Assembly: GCA_032719365.1 (NCBI GenBank)
Contig: CM064866.1
Span: 4,011,781-4,075,780 of the forward strand
DNA: 64,000 nt
Direction: 5' to 3'
From: Prinsepia uniflora
Taxonomy: Eukaryota > Streptophyta > Magnoliopsida > Rosales > Rosaceae
The position numbers and the translations under genes were made by a program. The notes below the pieces were generated by a model. The model worked only from the letters and a program-made list of their open reading frames with translations, ran no database searches and was not told where the DNA came from. Position 1 is the stretch's first letter; each line of letters opens with the position of its first letter. Below, piece by piece: positions 35,242 to 47,740 of the stretch.

Positions 35242-37641
35242 CTATATACTAAAGTTCCACTATGTAATTATTTAGAATTAAAATCCCTGCTTTTGATCTG
35301 AACCATCCATCTAACTCCCCAGATTGCATCACAGCCGTCCATCTCATCTCTCCCTTCTATTTCTGATCAGTCCTCAACCGTGTACACCAAAACTTCAAAT
35401 TTCTTCTACCCTTAATCCCCTCCCTATCCACTGAATTTGTGAACGAAAATTGGAGAGAATTGAGTTTGATTCAACCTGGGATTACGCGGGGGATTGACTG
35501 GGTGAGAGTGACTGAGAAATCGAAAATTTAGTTTTTGGGAGGGAAATTCGAAATGGATGATTTGAGCCGTGAGGATTGAAATTGTTGATTCAGTTCGACT
35601 TCTGGGATCAAAATGATCAGTTTTGCCGCAAGAACGACGGGAAACCGTGTCGGATTGAAGGAGAACGGAGCTTCCATGGCAGCTTCATTTCGAGCTTGAG
35701 TTCAACAGGTAAGAGGTGTGAATTCATCAAATTGATTTTGCAGAAACATCCCTTACACTCTCACGATGCTTACTCTATGAATTAATTTGGAAATCAGGGA
35801 CGGAATCGGTGAACCCGAATTGGAAACCCGTTGAGGATCGATCGAGAGTCGTGAGGATTTGGACCCTAAATTGTGTAATTCGATTTACATAACTTAAATG
35901 GTGATTGATTACAAGGGATCAGTTGAAAGAACGGATGGATTTGATGTCGAATTGGGTGTAATTGGACCGGGTCTATTCGCGGGTTTTTCAACCCGTTTTA
36001 CAGACAAACGGGTGAGAGGGATGACTGTGCGGGTACTGTAGCTGGCGCGTGGCTTCCACGCGCAGCCGCTTGCGGTGGCGCGTGGGGGCGCGTGAGTGCG
36101 AATCCCGAGGTATGATCAACATGACTTTTGTCCTATACAATGTAACGAACATTTTGGGATTGGTTTCGTGTCGATCGGACACCGTCTCGATATTGTTCGG
36201 GATGTCCGAAGGTTTTAAATCGAGTTTAAAAATACTTAAAAATTCGGGAAAATTACGGGACTTGAATAGGATGTTAATGATGAGGTTAGTGATCCTCTAA
36301 TGTGATTTGAACAGGATTGGGAGTCCCGGTGATAGTGGTGTGGCCCTGGAAGGCCTATGGCACGCGTATCGAGGCACTCGGTTAAACGGTCTGTGAGTGG
36401 ACATTGGTTTCATAAATTCGATGCATGCTTAACTGTTTTATGATTGTTATAATTATGATTAAATGATTTACTTTGGATATCGGTGAATTTAAAATGATTT
36501 CACGTATTTCGAGGTGAATTACGTATTTGCACGTAAACCGAGATTTTCTGGATTTTCACCGATTTCCATAAATGTGGTTGAATATGATTTCATGAAACGG
36601 TTACGAACTTGAATAAAGTAAAATCGGGCCAGGAGCCCAGTTGAACTATGAAATCGGGCCAGGGGCCCAGTTAACTTGTGGAATCGGGTCAGGGGCCCAG
36701 TTGAGTTCTACATGTGATTGCGGGTCGGGGACCCTAAAATGGAATTGAATAAATGTTTCATGGTTTACATTTTATATATGTTCACATGCTGGAATCAATA
36801 AATGGTTTTGATGATATTTCGGTTATGGCACGTTTCACGGTATTTGGGCATGAGACCCGTTTGATGAAACGTAACGATCGGTTCGGATTTTACCTATGTA
36901 TACCTATATGTTTTGCATGTGGATATCAATAAAATGTATTTAGTACTGCACTGTATAAATCCTTCCATATTATATTGTCTCCTCCGGATGAGGTACCCCG
37001 GAGAGGTCACGGACGTCTAGAACGTCCAGCGTCTATGACGCTAAGCATCGGGGATGCTGTACCCGAACGGGGTTCAGGGATTGAACTCGGAAATTGAGAC
37101 CCGAGTGGCACGCGTAGCCTTGTGATTGTGACCTTATTGACGTCAGGGACGTCAGACATCAGGGATGTCGGATTGGAGTGTATAGTGCAGTGGCTAAAAT
37201 TATGGTTGGTTTATATTATATGCCTTATGGTTCATATTACTGGATTTATGAAATAACTCTTGGATTGACTTTTGGAAATTGAAACTATGCTTTGGTTTCC
37301 GGGCTAAGGCCCTAATGGTTATTTCTAAATAAATGTGTGATCATTGGTTTTTGGCGCATGCATATGATTTTACTGAGGGGCATAAATGTCTTATAAATGT
37401 TTTAAACAGACTTGTTTATTTTTGTCCACTCACAGTTTTTGTTTTCAATGCCCTTCAGGTTGATTCCGGATACGACTGCAGCAGAGACTTGAGCATCGCA
37501 CACCTCCTCCATCGATCCTTACGCACTCTGGAAGCCCGTTTGGGCAAAGGAAATCGGTTATCCCTTGTCTGACGCCTCTTGTCAGACGGGAGCACGTCAC
37601 ATTCCATGGTAATCCCGGGGGGATTCGGATGGGTCGTGTCA
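35242..37641 (+). repeat. 3' LTR of the outer element, second part
   Basis: It begins with the duplicated CTATA, continues the outer LTR (ACTAAAGTTCCACTATG) and ends GGGTCGTGTCA at 37641. It is followed by TSD CTTAC. It aligns with 16021-18421 with about 15 single-base changes. Confidence 0.95.
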
Positions 37642-37646
37642 CTTAC

Positions 37647-39200
37647 CCCTGTCTCATCTCCTTTATGATAACACTTAATGTACATTATATGCATCTTCAT
37701 CATATGTTAACACGCGGAATAGAATATATTTATCATTCGATGAAGGATTATTTTCATCTAAAAACCATTGGTTTGGGATTAGGAGGGAGGGCGTGGAATG
37801 ACATATTATCTTCAAAGAAAGTGCGTAGGTGAAAGTTTTTTTTTTGGTGGGATTGTCACCGTCATTCGGTGCTTTCTTGCACTTGAACTTGCCTTTGCTT
37901 GCTTTCTTCTTGTTTAGGTTAGATGGTGTCAGCCCTTTAGCTAGAGCAGGACGGGGCTACACCTTGGGCTGGGTGTGTTATAGCCCATCTAAGTTTCCAA
38001 TCAAAATATAATTGATATTTAAAGTTATAGTAAAATTTAGAATTTTAATGCATAAAAATTAACATATTACACTCAGCAAAATGTATGAAAATGAATATTC
38101 CGCTTTCTATTTTTCGAAATATGCTGATGGTATCAATAATGAAGTTTAATGGAGAATTTTACACTTTTAATGATCCGTGACTTAATAGTATTCCTTTCTA
38201 CTTGTTTTATGAGAGATTTCAGATTCGACTCTCCTCGAGTGAGGTCAATATCCAATAATTATATAATGTAATTTTTCTCTCCCAATATCCTTGTATCAAA
38301 ATGACTCAAGGGGTACAACATAAATGTAAATAATGATATTTTATACGTGTTTTGAATATTTAATAACTTATGTTTTTTGTTGTATTCTTTTCGAGTTTTT
38401 ATTTATATACGAATATGCAATTACGAGGTAAAACTTATTATATTCTTTGTATTATGTGTCTTCTGTTTATGTTTAATAATATATTTTGTTAGATGTTTTT
38501 TTTTAAGATTAGTATGTAAGTTTAGTCTATCCGGATTTTAAGTGCAGGAACCGTCATTGAAGCTTTGGATGTTTTTCTCTCGTAAAGAATTGTTATAGTA
38601 AGGGTTTATTTTTTTATTTTTTATGTTTGAAAATTTAAGATGGTTAGTAAATATATATATATATATATTTAGAGTTTTTTTTTAAAAAAAATGACATAAA
38701 TTACCATATCGGATGTAATATAAATTTATTTCATTTCATCTAATTTCACGACCAATGAATGATGATATTTCGTTTGGACTATTTCTATAAAATAACATAA
38801 TAGTGAATTAAACTATAATATAGTTTCAAAAAATAAAAATATTTTAAGACCAATAAAATGATTAATTTTTAAGGGATATTTTTAAGAAAATTGGTTGTTT
38901 TAACAAACTGAGGGTAGTAATAAAACCACCCAAATATTAGAATAAGGGAAAAAAATTCATAGGGATATATCTGTCCAAATAAAATTGGGAAAAATGATTA
39001 AAGAAAAAGAAAAAGTAAGAATTGGAAAACATTAGGAAAATACGTAAATAGCATACTGTCAGCCCGTCCCATGAGTCCAAGTCGCCGTTTCTTTATTTTA
39101 ACCAAACGACTCGTCTCCTCTCCACCGCGGGAGACAGAAAGGAGGAGGGGAGTTTTGTTTTTACATGATCAGTATAACTCACATAAGTCTTTTTTTCTCA
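37647..39200. other. AT-rich intergenic DNA upstream of the ARIADNE gene
   Basis: No gene is recognised. There is a TA dinucleotide run at about 38650-38670. The less AT-rich DNA near 37830-37990 contains a small frame with no recognisable similarity. The promoter of the ARIADNE gene must lie toward the right end. Confidence 0.5.
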
Positions 39201-39280
39201 AACTCCTTTTGATTTGTCTTTCTTCCTCTCTCTTTCTTTTTTATCCTTAACGGTGGAGGAAGAGAAGAGAAGGGAAGAAA

Positions 39281-39343
39281 GAAAAAGAAAAAGAAAAAGA
39301 AAAAGAAAAAGAAAAAGAAAAAGAAAAAGAAAAAGAAAAAGAG
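39281..39343 (+). repeat. GAAAAA hexanucleotide microsatellite in the ARIADNE 5' leader
   Basis: About ten perfect GAAAAA units lie roughly 155-215 bp upstream of the start codon. If translated in an upstream frame they give a Lys/Arg run, but the gene starts at 39498. Confidence 0.9.
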
Positions 39344-39497
39344 ACTATCTTTCTGGGGGTTTTACACTTTTAGTTCCCCTGGAAGATTCTTCTCCTTTTT
39401 CCCGGATATTTCTTCTCTTTCTTCACTGCTTGATCGGCCCTCTTAAGCTTTTTTTTTTTCTTGCGATTTTTTCTTTTTGGAGTTTGTTTGAAGCACA

Positions 39498-42400
39498 ATG
39501 GAGGACGGTGATTATTATACGAGCAACGACGAGGACTATTATGACGAGGAAGACGATCGCAACAATATGGAATTGTTGGAATACGTTGAGAATTACGACA
39601 ATCTCAGGCGTCAGGCTTCATCGAGTAAGGTAACGATGATTTTAGTTTCGATGTAAATTGATCGAGAAATTTGAATTTGTATTTGGGTTATTATTGTTGG
39701 TGGTAGTTTGTTGCAAAGGTTTGAGTTTTCGAAGTAAAATTTATTTCCTTTCTTGGGTTCTATCGCCGCCAAAATGGGAAGTAATAATTCTGTTTGGTTG
39801 CTGAGAATGTGGGTGTCGTGAAGTTTTGTTGTAAATTAAACGAGGAGATTTGAACTTGTAATTGGATTATTTTTACTATTATTATTTTGTGCTGAGTTTT
39901 GATTTTCGAATTGAATTTCCTTTCTTTTTCTTGAATTCTGTCCCCGACGGAAAGGGAAGCATAATTCTTGTTTAGTTGCTGAAATGTGGGTGTTGTGAGG
40001 TTTAAAAAAAAGAAAATATGTTTTCAGACGATTTACAAAACGATTTTATCGACTGAAGATATGTTTAGCTCAGCCAAGTTTTTAGCTTTGTAAATAAAGG
40101 TGTTGGGTTCTGTGGGATTTTGATCTCGCAGGGTAATAAGGTGAGGGAGAAAGGTAACTAGCTAAGAATTCTTATAGGTGCAGAATTTTTTACATCAGCA
40201 TATATTAATATGAACTTGCAAACTGTTACGTGATACATTAACTAATCCCATTCTCTCAATTATTTTATATTTACAAATAAATATATAAAATTTCTTGTTT
40301 TTCCTGCAATTGAGCTCGTACACTTTCTATGTTATTTTCTTAAATTCTTTCTACTGTCTGATTTTGTATTTGAAGTTGTGGCTTCTTGTCCCAATTATTT
40401 CTTTCATTATTTCATGTGTAGTGGTGTTTTGCAGGTCATTTCAAAAGAATCTCTCTTAGCTGCACAGGTAGATTTTTTTCTTGATTCCTAATTGTTTCTT
40501 TATGAATCTTACTATGGTTATATGTTGGTTATGCTGGGCTATATTTGTATTAAATGAAGGAATTAAAAACTGCAGAGGAATGACTTGAAAAGAGTAATGG
40601 ATGTGCTGTCATTGAAAGAATACCATGCTCGAACCTTGCTCATCCATTATCGTTGGGATGTTGACAAGGTGCTTGCAGTGTATGTTGAGAAGGGGAAAGA
40701 TAGGTTATATGCTGAAGCAGGTGTGACTGTGGTGGAGGATGAAAATGTTGTCTCTCCCCAATTTTCAGCTGAAGTTACGTGCGGTATTTGCATGGACGAA
40801 GTTCCAGCTGGTCAGGTGACAATCATGGATTGTGGCCACGACTTTTGCAACGAATGTAAGTACTCTGCTCTGCCTTTTCTCTTTTCAGAATTATGGCAAT
40901 CGTCAAATATAATCTTTTTGTTTTGTTCTTCAAAAAGTAAACAATTAACTAAATAAATCCTCCATTGAATACAGTTCAGAAGGAATTTTTTTTTCTTTCC
41001 ATATTTTTGTAGTCCAAGACCATTTCAGTTATAAATTCAATGTGGAGCCAGTTTCTAAATTACAGGTTTGCTCTCTTTTGATTTAATCATTAGTTTGGAA
41101 TTTTCAATAATAATTTGGGGGCAGTGTGGGTATCTGAGACATTAACATAGTTTACTCATAAGAGTCTGGATTCAATCAGATTTCTAATATGGGAGTAGAA
41201 ACCAATAAGTGCTTGTGCTTACTTCCACGTGGTTATCATGTTTTTCCATGCATTTTGTGACTCCAATATTTTGACTAAATGGAATCAGTTTATCTACTAC
41301 TGTGCTTAGGTTGGACAGAGCATTTTATTGTGAAAATAAATGATGGTCAGAGTAGGCGCATTAAATGCATGGCACACAAGTGCAATGCTATTTGTGATGA
41401 AGTAATAATCAGAAATCTAGTCAGTGCAAGGGATCCTAATCTGGCTGAGAAATTTGAGCGTTTTCTTCTGGAATCATATATTGAGGATAATAGAAAGGTA
41501 AAATGGTGTCCAAGCATTCCCCATTGTGGAAATGCTATCCGTATTGAGGAAGATGAACTATGCGAGGTTGAATGTGCTTGTGGGCTGCAATTCTGTTTTA
41601 GCTGCTTAACTGAAGCCCACTCCCCTTGTTCATGCCGAATGTGGGCATTGTGGAGTCAGAAGTGCCAAGATGAATCAGAGACTGTTAATTATATTGCAGT
41701 CAATACAAAACCTTGCCCGAAATGTAGCAAGCTGGTTGAAAAGAACGGAGGATGCAATCTAGTCAGATGTGTTTGTGGACAACCATTTTGGTGGGTGATT
41801 ATATATTTTTTGCATCTTCTTTACTATTGTGCTTTTCTTTTTATTCAATTTTGATGTGGGTTGGGGAGCATTCATACAATTATATGGTCTTAATTTAGCC
41901 TAAATTTGTTGGTACTTGGAAATCCCTTATCCAAACATACTGTTAGAGTTTTGGACAAAAGAATTGGTCCTGAAGCATTGGTTAAAGTATATATCCTTTT
42001 CTAAGACGTCTTGATGGCCCATATTTAAGATGGAGTGCGGCTTTATATGTCCCTTGATTAAAAAAAGGAGCTCCATATTTCTGTTACTGTTCTTTTTGAC
42101 AAATCATAATCGCCATTTATTTAGGTTCTTGTGGGAAATAATTCATATATATAATATTGCCTTTTGTGCTTAATGGAAACTAGGTTTTCATAGGACTCTT
42201 TATTTTTCTATCATCCTTCAAGCTCAATATGTTTTCCTTTTTTTCTTTTCGTGTTTGAGTCATTTTCAATTTTAGTAGCCCATTCTTAAAGGTTTAGTTT
42301 GTTCTCTTGCGCTCAGTTATCCATCCTCAAGGTTGATTTATCTTGCAGACTGTTGTCTTTTCCCACTTTGTTTTGTAACCTCCTATATGTTAAGTATGTT

Positions 42401-43290
42401 ACCTACTGGCTACTGGCTTTTCGTTATATTTGATGAGTCGAGTTTACTGTCTTTCATTTATAGTGTCAGTAGTAACATCATTTGATGTGAGTTTCTGTAC
42501 ATGTTTTAACAGTTGGCTTTGTGGAGCCGCAACTGGTGCGAGTCATACATTGGATTCCATCTTGGGTCACAGTTGTGGACGATTCAAAGAAGATGAGGAG
42601 ACAAAACTTGAGCAAGCCAAGAAGGACCTATTGCGCTACACTCACTACTTTAGCAGATATCAAGCTCATACATCTTCTCTTAAGCTTGAATCTACGCTGA
42701 AGGAAAGCATACTAGAAAAGGTATCACATTTGGAAGCAAGAGCATCAACATCTAAAGATTACAGCTGGGTGACCAATGCGCTCTACAGGCTCTTCAGATC
42801 AAGGCGGATTATTTTATATTCCTACCCTTTTGCATATTACATGTTTGGCGAGGACCTATTCAAAAATGAAATGACTGCCGAACAAAGGACAATAAAACAG
42901 AACTTATTTGAGGATCAGCAGCAGCAGCTTGAGGGACATATGGAGAAGATTTCTTTTTTTACTAAGGAGCCTTTTGATGGTTATGATTCGGACCAGATCA
43001 TGGATTTGAGAATGAGAATGATGAACCTTTGTACGCTTACTGATAAAATCTGCGGAAAACTGTAAGTTTACCTTTAATACTTGAATTCTCTCATCAAACC
43101 GCCAAAAAATCATGGTTGAAATGGTTTGTGCATTCAAATTTGCAGGTATGATTGCATTGAGAATGATTTGTTGGGTTGCCTTCAGTGGACAAGACACAGT
43201 ATTGCTCCTTACAAGTCAAATGGCGTGGAGAAAGCTTCAGAACTTGCGGTCTCTATGGACAACAGGGCCTCTAACTCTGAGATCGATTAG
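39498..43290 (+). CDS. ARI8: ARIADNE-type RBR E3 ubiquitin ligase (ARI7/ARI8-like), six coding exons
   Basis: Coding exons: 39498-39629, 40435-40467, 40576-40855, 41310-41790, 42513-43061 and 43146-43290, all GT-AG, joining in frame to 539 aa. The N-terminus is acidic and Tyr-rich (MEDGDYYTSNDEDYYDEE). A UBA-like segment spans about 56-110. RING1 starts at Cys124 (CGICMDEV...DCGHDFCNEC). The IBR covers about 195-257 (WCPSIPHCGNAIR, CGLQFCFSC). RING2 starts at Cys284, and its active Cys is Cys297 in NGGCNL. The exon 4/5 junction restores FCWLCG. The C-terminal Ariadne region includes RRIILYSYPFAYYMFGEDLF and YDCIENDLLGCL. RBR ligases take ubiquitin from an E2 onto the RING2 cysteine and pass it to a substrate; the substrate here is unknown. 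The protein is some 20-25 residues shorter at the C-terminus than Arabidopsis ARI7/8, ending soon after the EKASEL segment. That may be real or an unrecognised last exon. Confidence 0.93.
39653..40003 (+). repeat. diverged tandem duplication in ARIADNE intron 1
   Basis: Two copies of about 175 bp lie side by side (39653 to about 39828, and 39831-40003). Each begins GTAAATT and ends with a GTTGCTGA...ATGTGGGTG...GTGA segment. They are clearly diverged and non-coding. Confidence 0.75.
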
Positions 43291-43903
43291 GCCACAACGG
43301 TATGGATATTGCTAACCCCATTAGTCTCCAGTCTTATGCAACATACGTCTTTCGTGTTTAGAACTAGCGGTTTATTGGGGGAAACTATTGTAGACTGCCT
43401 CATCTGAACATGCCTGCAAATATGAGTCAGATTTAACCGTATGAATATAGATCATTACCATTTAGAAACCTTATTACTAAGGTGTTTTTATTTTATTATT
43501 TTGTTGGGTTCCTTTCATGATCTCACACCATTCTTCGTCGGTTGTTTTCCATGAAAGTTTCTGCACAGTCTATTGAGAGGTCCAGATGCTCTGTTGATGC
43601 CACATATTGTATTCTCGCTTTTGGGAAATGCAGAAATGAAATAATGAGAGCGTCCCACGTTCGTAACGTACATTTGAATATTTAATTTTGACATTTTAAA
43701 CCTTTCAATTTTGAGATGCTAAAACGTTCAATTTTGGCATATTGGAGTGTCCATCCCCTAACATCCAATTTGTCATACCTGTTCAGTTTTGATACTATGG
43801 AAACCGAAGGCCAATACAAAATAAGAGGCTCCAAACAAAGTGGAGCCTCCAAAAGCAGAAATATGACAAACCTAATCAAATCTTGAAGTTAAAAATAACA
43901 TAA
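43291..43903. other. 3' UTR of the ARIADNE gene and intergenic DNA
   Basis: The trailer follows the stop at 43288-43290. AT-rich DNA continues to the MITE-like element. No other feature is seen. Confidence 0.5.
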
Positions 43904-44823
43904 GGGGTGTATTGAATTCAAATTTAGACGAATAATTGCAAAGTATTGAGTGATTGCGGTTTATAGATATATTGATTTTTTATAAATTTCTATAGAATTA
44001 ATATCTAGATGTGTATGACAGAGTTTTGTATAATGTGATTGAGTTTTGTAGAAATAATATTAAGTTATATAATTTGATAAGTATTTTTTTTTGAAGAATT
44101 ATATAAATCAAATCATTATTGTTTTTTTGATAAAATTCTCTCACTAAATTAAAATAAAACAATATATATAATATTACAATTTTTTTAACAATATATAATA
44201 TTACAATAATATAAAAACTTTTAACGAGACATGATATTAGAGATTAGGACGACTAAGAATCATGCATGCCTTTGAATTTTGTTTGTCTTATTCTTCAAAC
44301 AATAAATATATTCATATAAAGTTTATATTATTTAATTATTTATAATTCCTATAGAAAGTAATATATAATAATAGATATCGGTAGTAGACATGAATTTTTT
44401 TGAGTCTATTGAAAAATATAAAAATCGTATAAAATGTTTTTTGAGCCTCGTATAAAATCTATAGAAATGTGATTTGGTTGGGTGAGGGCTAGAGAAATAA
44501 AATTTTTGCTAAAACATAAGTTCAACTAAAATAGTTGTCAAACTCCACAAAACTCTACCATTTAATGAAATCTACAACACTCATTGATGTTTTGAATACA
44601 CCAAACTTTTATAGAGCTATGAAATGTCATGATTGAATGCATCTCAACTTTTAATATTTTTTATAAATTTCTATAAAAATATATCGTTTCTTCTCAAAAA
44701 AATTTCTATAAAAATATAAATTGAATACCTCAAACATTTATTATAAATTAAATACCTCAAAATTTTTTTAACTCTTTAAAAATCCTAATTGAATACATTT
44801 AAACTCAATTGAATACATCCCCC
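43904..44823. mobile_element. MITE-like element with GGGGTGTATTG termini
   Basis: The left end begins GGGGTGTATTGAATTC and the right end is the inverse, TTGAATACATCCCCC. A second inverse copy, CTAATTGAATACATTT, lies just inside. The interior is AT-rich with repeated TATAAATTTCTATA words and no coding capacity. No certain target duplication was found, so the superfamily is open. Confidence 0.65.
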
Positions 44824-44872
44824 AAATCACTTGGCACATCATTCTAAATTTTCTAATTTTATTCTTTTCCTT

Positions 44873-45068
44873 TTTTGGTTAAGCAGCGATATATTCATTC
44901 ACTTGACACCTAGAACATCATGTAGCAGCTTTTAGTATGCTGTCTAACTGCTGTTTGAGGTGGGAAGGCCTTAAGGCCCTATGACTTTTTGATTTCTTAG
45001 CTAAGGATGTAAATATTTTTATTATTCGTCTCAATTAATGAAGTTGATTACTTTTGAAAAAAAAAAAT
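44873..45068 (+). pseudogene. LINE 3' end with RNase H-like remnant and poly(A)
   Basis: The plus strand reads VAAFSMLSNCCLRWEGLKAL, a stop, then LFDFLAKDVNIFIIRLN, and ends in an A-rich tract at about 45058-45068. This matches the tail of the LINE fragment in the tandem duplication (VAAF...WLFDILVKDVNI), so both come from the same LINE lineage. Stops show it is dead. Confidence 0.6.
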
Positions 45069-45880
45069 ACAATCAAGAATTAGAAGGTTCAAACTAAAAA
45101 ACAAACAAACCCAAAACATAAAAAGCCCAAAACAAATGAAAGCCAAAAAACATTGCACATCCCAAATAAACCTTATACACTAAGGAAATCTTCACACGCC
45201 GCCACCACTGAGCAGCAAGCCACCATTACTGAACACAAACTAGTCCGAAATCGAAGAGATCGATAAGTAGAGTATGGATTGGAGACATAAAGCCACCAAA
45301 GATCATCATACTCATGCAATCATAAAGGTAAAAAATGACCAATGTATAAGTGATAGAGCTCGGTTGAGAAGTCGAGAAAAAAACCAAACACATCCAGAGG
45401 CAACAAATTTGGGGGCTATGAACGTTGTTGGTGGAAGATGGGAAGTGATGGGTGTGGTTTGGTGAAGAAAAGTAAGGGCATAAAAGAAACAAATCAAAAT
45501 AAGAAAACCAGCGGCCAAAACGACCGAGCAAACAGCAAAACACGTTGAGATAGCCAAGATCCCATCTCCATCGGTCCACCACGAGCTCGAATTAGCGCCA
45601 CCACACTGGAGATCCGACGCTAAAGATGATGGAGAGGGAGGAGAATGGAAACCAAATCTCATATAGGAGAGGAGATGGGGTTATAAGGTAGGGCATGACA
45701 AAAACAGGCATGAGAGGAAGATGAGGGGTGCAAGTTTCCCCCAAAGAAGAAATCTCCCCCCTATATCTACTACGGTCGGCTTGAAGTTTTCTTAAAGAGA
45801 AGGTGGAGAGTTTAAGATATAGGTTTAGAAATAAATATGAATTTTCCAATTTTATTCCTTTAACATCAAGACCCATGTTT
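45069..45880. other. unassigned, possibly LTR-derived DNA
   Basis: Less AT-rich sequence with CCGCCACC and GAGCTCGAATTAGCGCC-like stretches. Open frames exist on both strands, but none has a recognisable domain. It lies directly before an LTR end and could be the decayed body of that LTR. Confidence 0.3.
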
Positions 45881-46035
45881 TCAACATAATACCTGTCTAC
45901 GGATTTAGAATTTCGAGACCTTCGTAACGTTCCTCATGATACATCCACAAAGTGTTTAGGTCAAAAAGTCAACAATTTGTCCTTAAAGGGGCAAAATTGT
46001 CAATTTTATTATTCTCAAAATTTAGGGTCGTTACA
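45881..46035 (-). mobile_element. LTR remnant of the LARD-like family, antisense
   Basis: Minus-strand reading from 46035 starts TGTAACGACCCTAAATTTTG and continues through a GTTGACTTTTTGACC word and a GAAGGTCTCGAAATTC segment. This parallels the first few hundred bases of the family's LTRs (compare 27840-28239). The distal end is not recognisable and no duplicated CAATC was found on the left. It cuts the LINE RT at 46036. Confidence 0.6.
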
Positions 46036-47740
46036 CAATCCCTAATTAGAGAAACCGTACCCTCAGCAAAACTCAATTTGCGCAATATTCCTTCCAAATA
46101 GCACCACTCAACTCAGTCAAAAGCTTTAGACATATCCAATTTTAGAACCATCTTGTTCAAACAATTATTCTCACATCTATTAATTGCATGTATACTATCA
46201 AAGACAACAATAATGTTATCAGTAATAAGTTGAGAGGGCACAAAAGCACTTTGATACTCGGAGATGAGAGCTGGCATTACTAACTTCAACCTGTTTACAT
46301 TAGCTTTGGAAATTTTTTTATAAAGCACACGACATAAAGTAATAGGTTGGAAATCAATTATCTTAGTTGGGTGATCCACCTCTGGTATAAGGAAATGAGG
46401 GTATGATTAATCTCCTCGACACTCACACCATGGTTTAGAACCGAGAGGCAAAATGAGAACACATCATCACCCACCATGTCCCAATAGCGTTGATAGAACA
46501 CGACCCGTAAACCATCCACTCTAGGGGCATTTGTTGGTAACATACTGAATAGAGTCGTTTCAACCTCAGCCTTGACAAAAGGTTTGGCAAGGCATGCATT
46601 CTCAGAACCACCCAAAACCGACTGCATTGTCTCAATCACCGAACGAATATCCGTTACTCTGGTAGTCCCAAATAATTGCTAGAAATAACCCACAAAAGCC
46701 TTAGTGACATCAGCATTAGCGGTACACCACAATCATAGATCCCTTTGAGATAATTGCATTTTCCCCTCCTGGGAATCGTAGATCCCTTTGAGATAATTGA
46801 ATTTTCCCTTCTCCTTTGCATATTGATAGAAGAACTTGATATTTCATTCCCCCCACGAAGCCACGACACTCAGGACCATTGTCGCTAAAGGAGTTCTTTC
46901 TTAGCTCGTAGACCATCAAGTTCCTTATCCACGTGACCGAGAACCTCCGAATCCCGGGTGGAAGGCTGAGAGCTAGGAATAACATCCAATTGTGCCTGCA
47001 AATGTTTTATGTGCTTGGGGATGCAACCCAATTGTGTGGGATTCTAAGAGCAATGTTTTGGTACCATAGAGGCTAATTTAGATAAAACTCCTGCACCTCA
47101 TGCCTCATGTCACCCCTATGAGACCACATCCTTACATCCATTAGAATTAACCCGAGCTTCCTAAATAAAAGGAAACTTTGTCGCCGCCGGCCCCTCACTG
47201 AATCTGCAGAGAGACGAATTCAAAGAGGAAGATGATCCGAGACCCAAGAATTCAAGTGGAACGTTAGAACATCTTGATAAAGCTGCAGAAATACAGAATT
47301 CACCACCACTCTATCAAGCCTGACCCGAACAAGCCCATCACCAGTCCATCTATTAGTCCAAGTATAATTCTGCCCCCCAAATAAAATTGACATAAGACCA
47401 CAATCCTCCAGAGCATCACAAAAAACCCAAATTTGGGATAGAGGCCAAACCTTTCTCCCCCGATGTTCAGAGTAAGCCTCTACCTCATTGAAATCACCAC
47501 CAACCATCCAAGGAGCCCCCCATTATAATTGAGTTTCCGAAGAAGATCCTAGGAAAAAAATGCCTCATCTTGACCTCTAGATGACCGTAGAAGCCTGTAA
47601 AACGAAACAAGGACCCACAAACACCCTTGACAAAAAGCATCAATATGACTAATAGAGTATGAACGAATAGTAACATTAACACCATGGCCCATAATAAAGC
47701 GAGCCCCTCAGACATACCAACTCGACCGCACACAAAAACC

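Larger units (their letters stand above)
15474..37641 (+). mobile_element. outer LARD-like LTR retrotransposon, interrupted in its 3' LTR
   Basis: The element is bounded by TSD CTTAC (15469-15473 and 37642-37646). LTRs start TGTAACGACCCGTCCCG and end GGGTCGTGTCA. The 5' LTR is 2,948 bp and the 3' LTR, once its insertion is removed, is 2,963 bp. The size difference is one roughly 15-bp gap near 15910. About 20 base differences separate the two LTRs (roughly 0.7%, counted by eye), indicating a recent insertion. The internal domain (3,702 bp) has no gag or pol, so mobility would need enzymes supplied by another element. The GAGGACGAAATTCTTTAAGG stretch before the 3' LTR and the iMet-type primer site are typical of plant Ty3/gypsy elements; the exact parent lineage is inference. 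Confidence 0.93.

Noticed and set aside
45226..45662. Overlapping minus-strand open frames of 116-118 residues
   Set aside because: No recognisable domain and no splice context. They lie in DNA that is probably transposon-derived.
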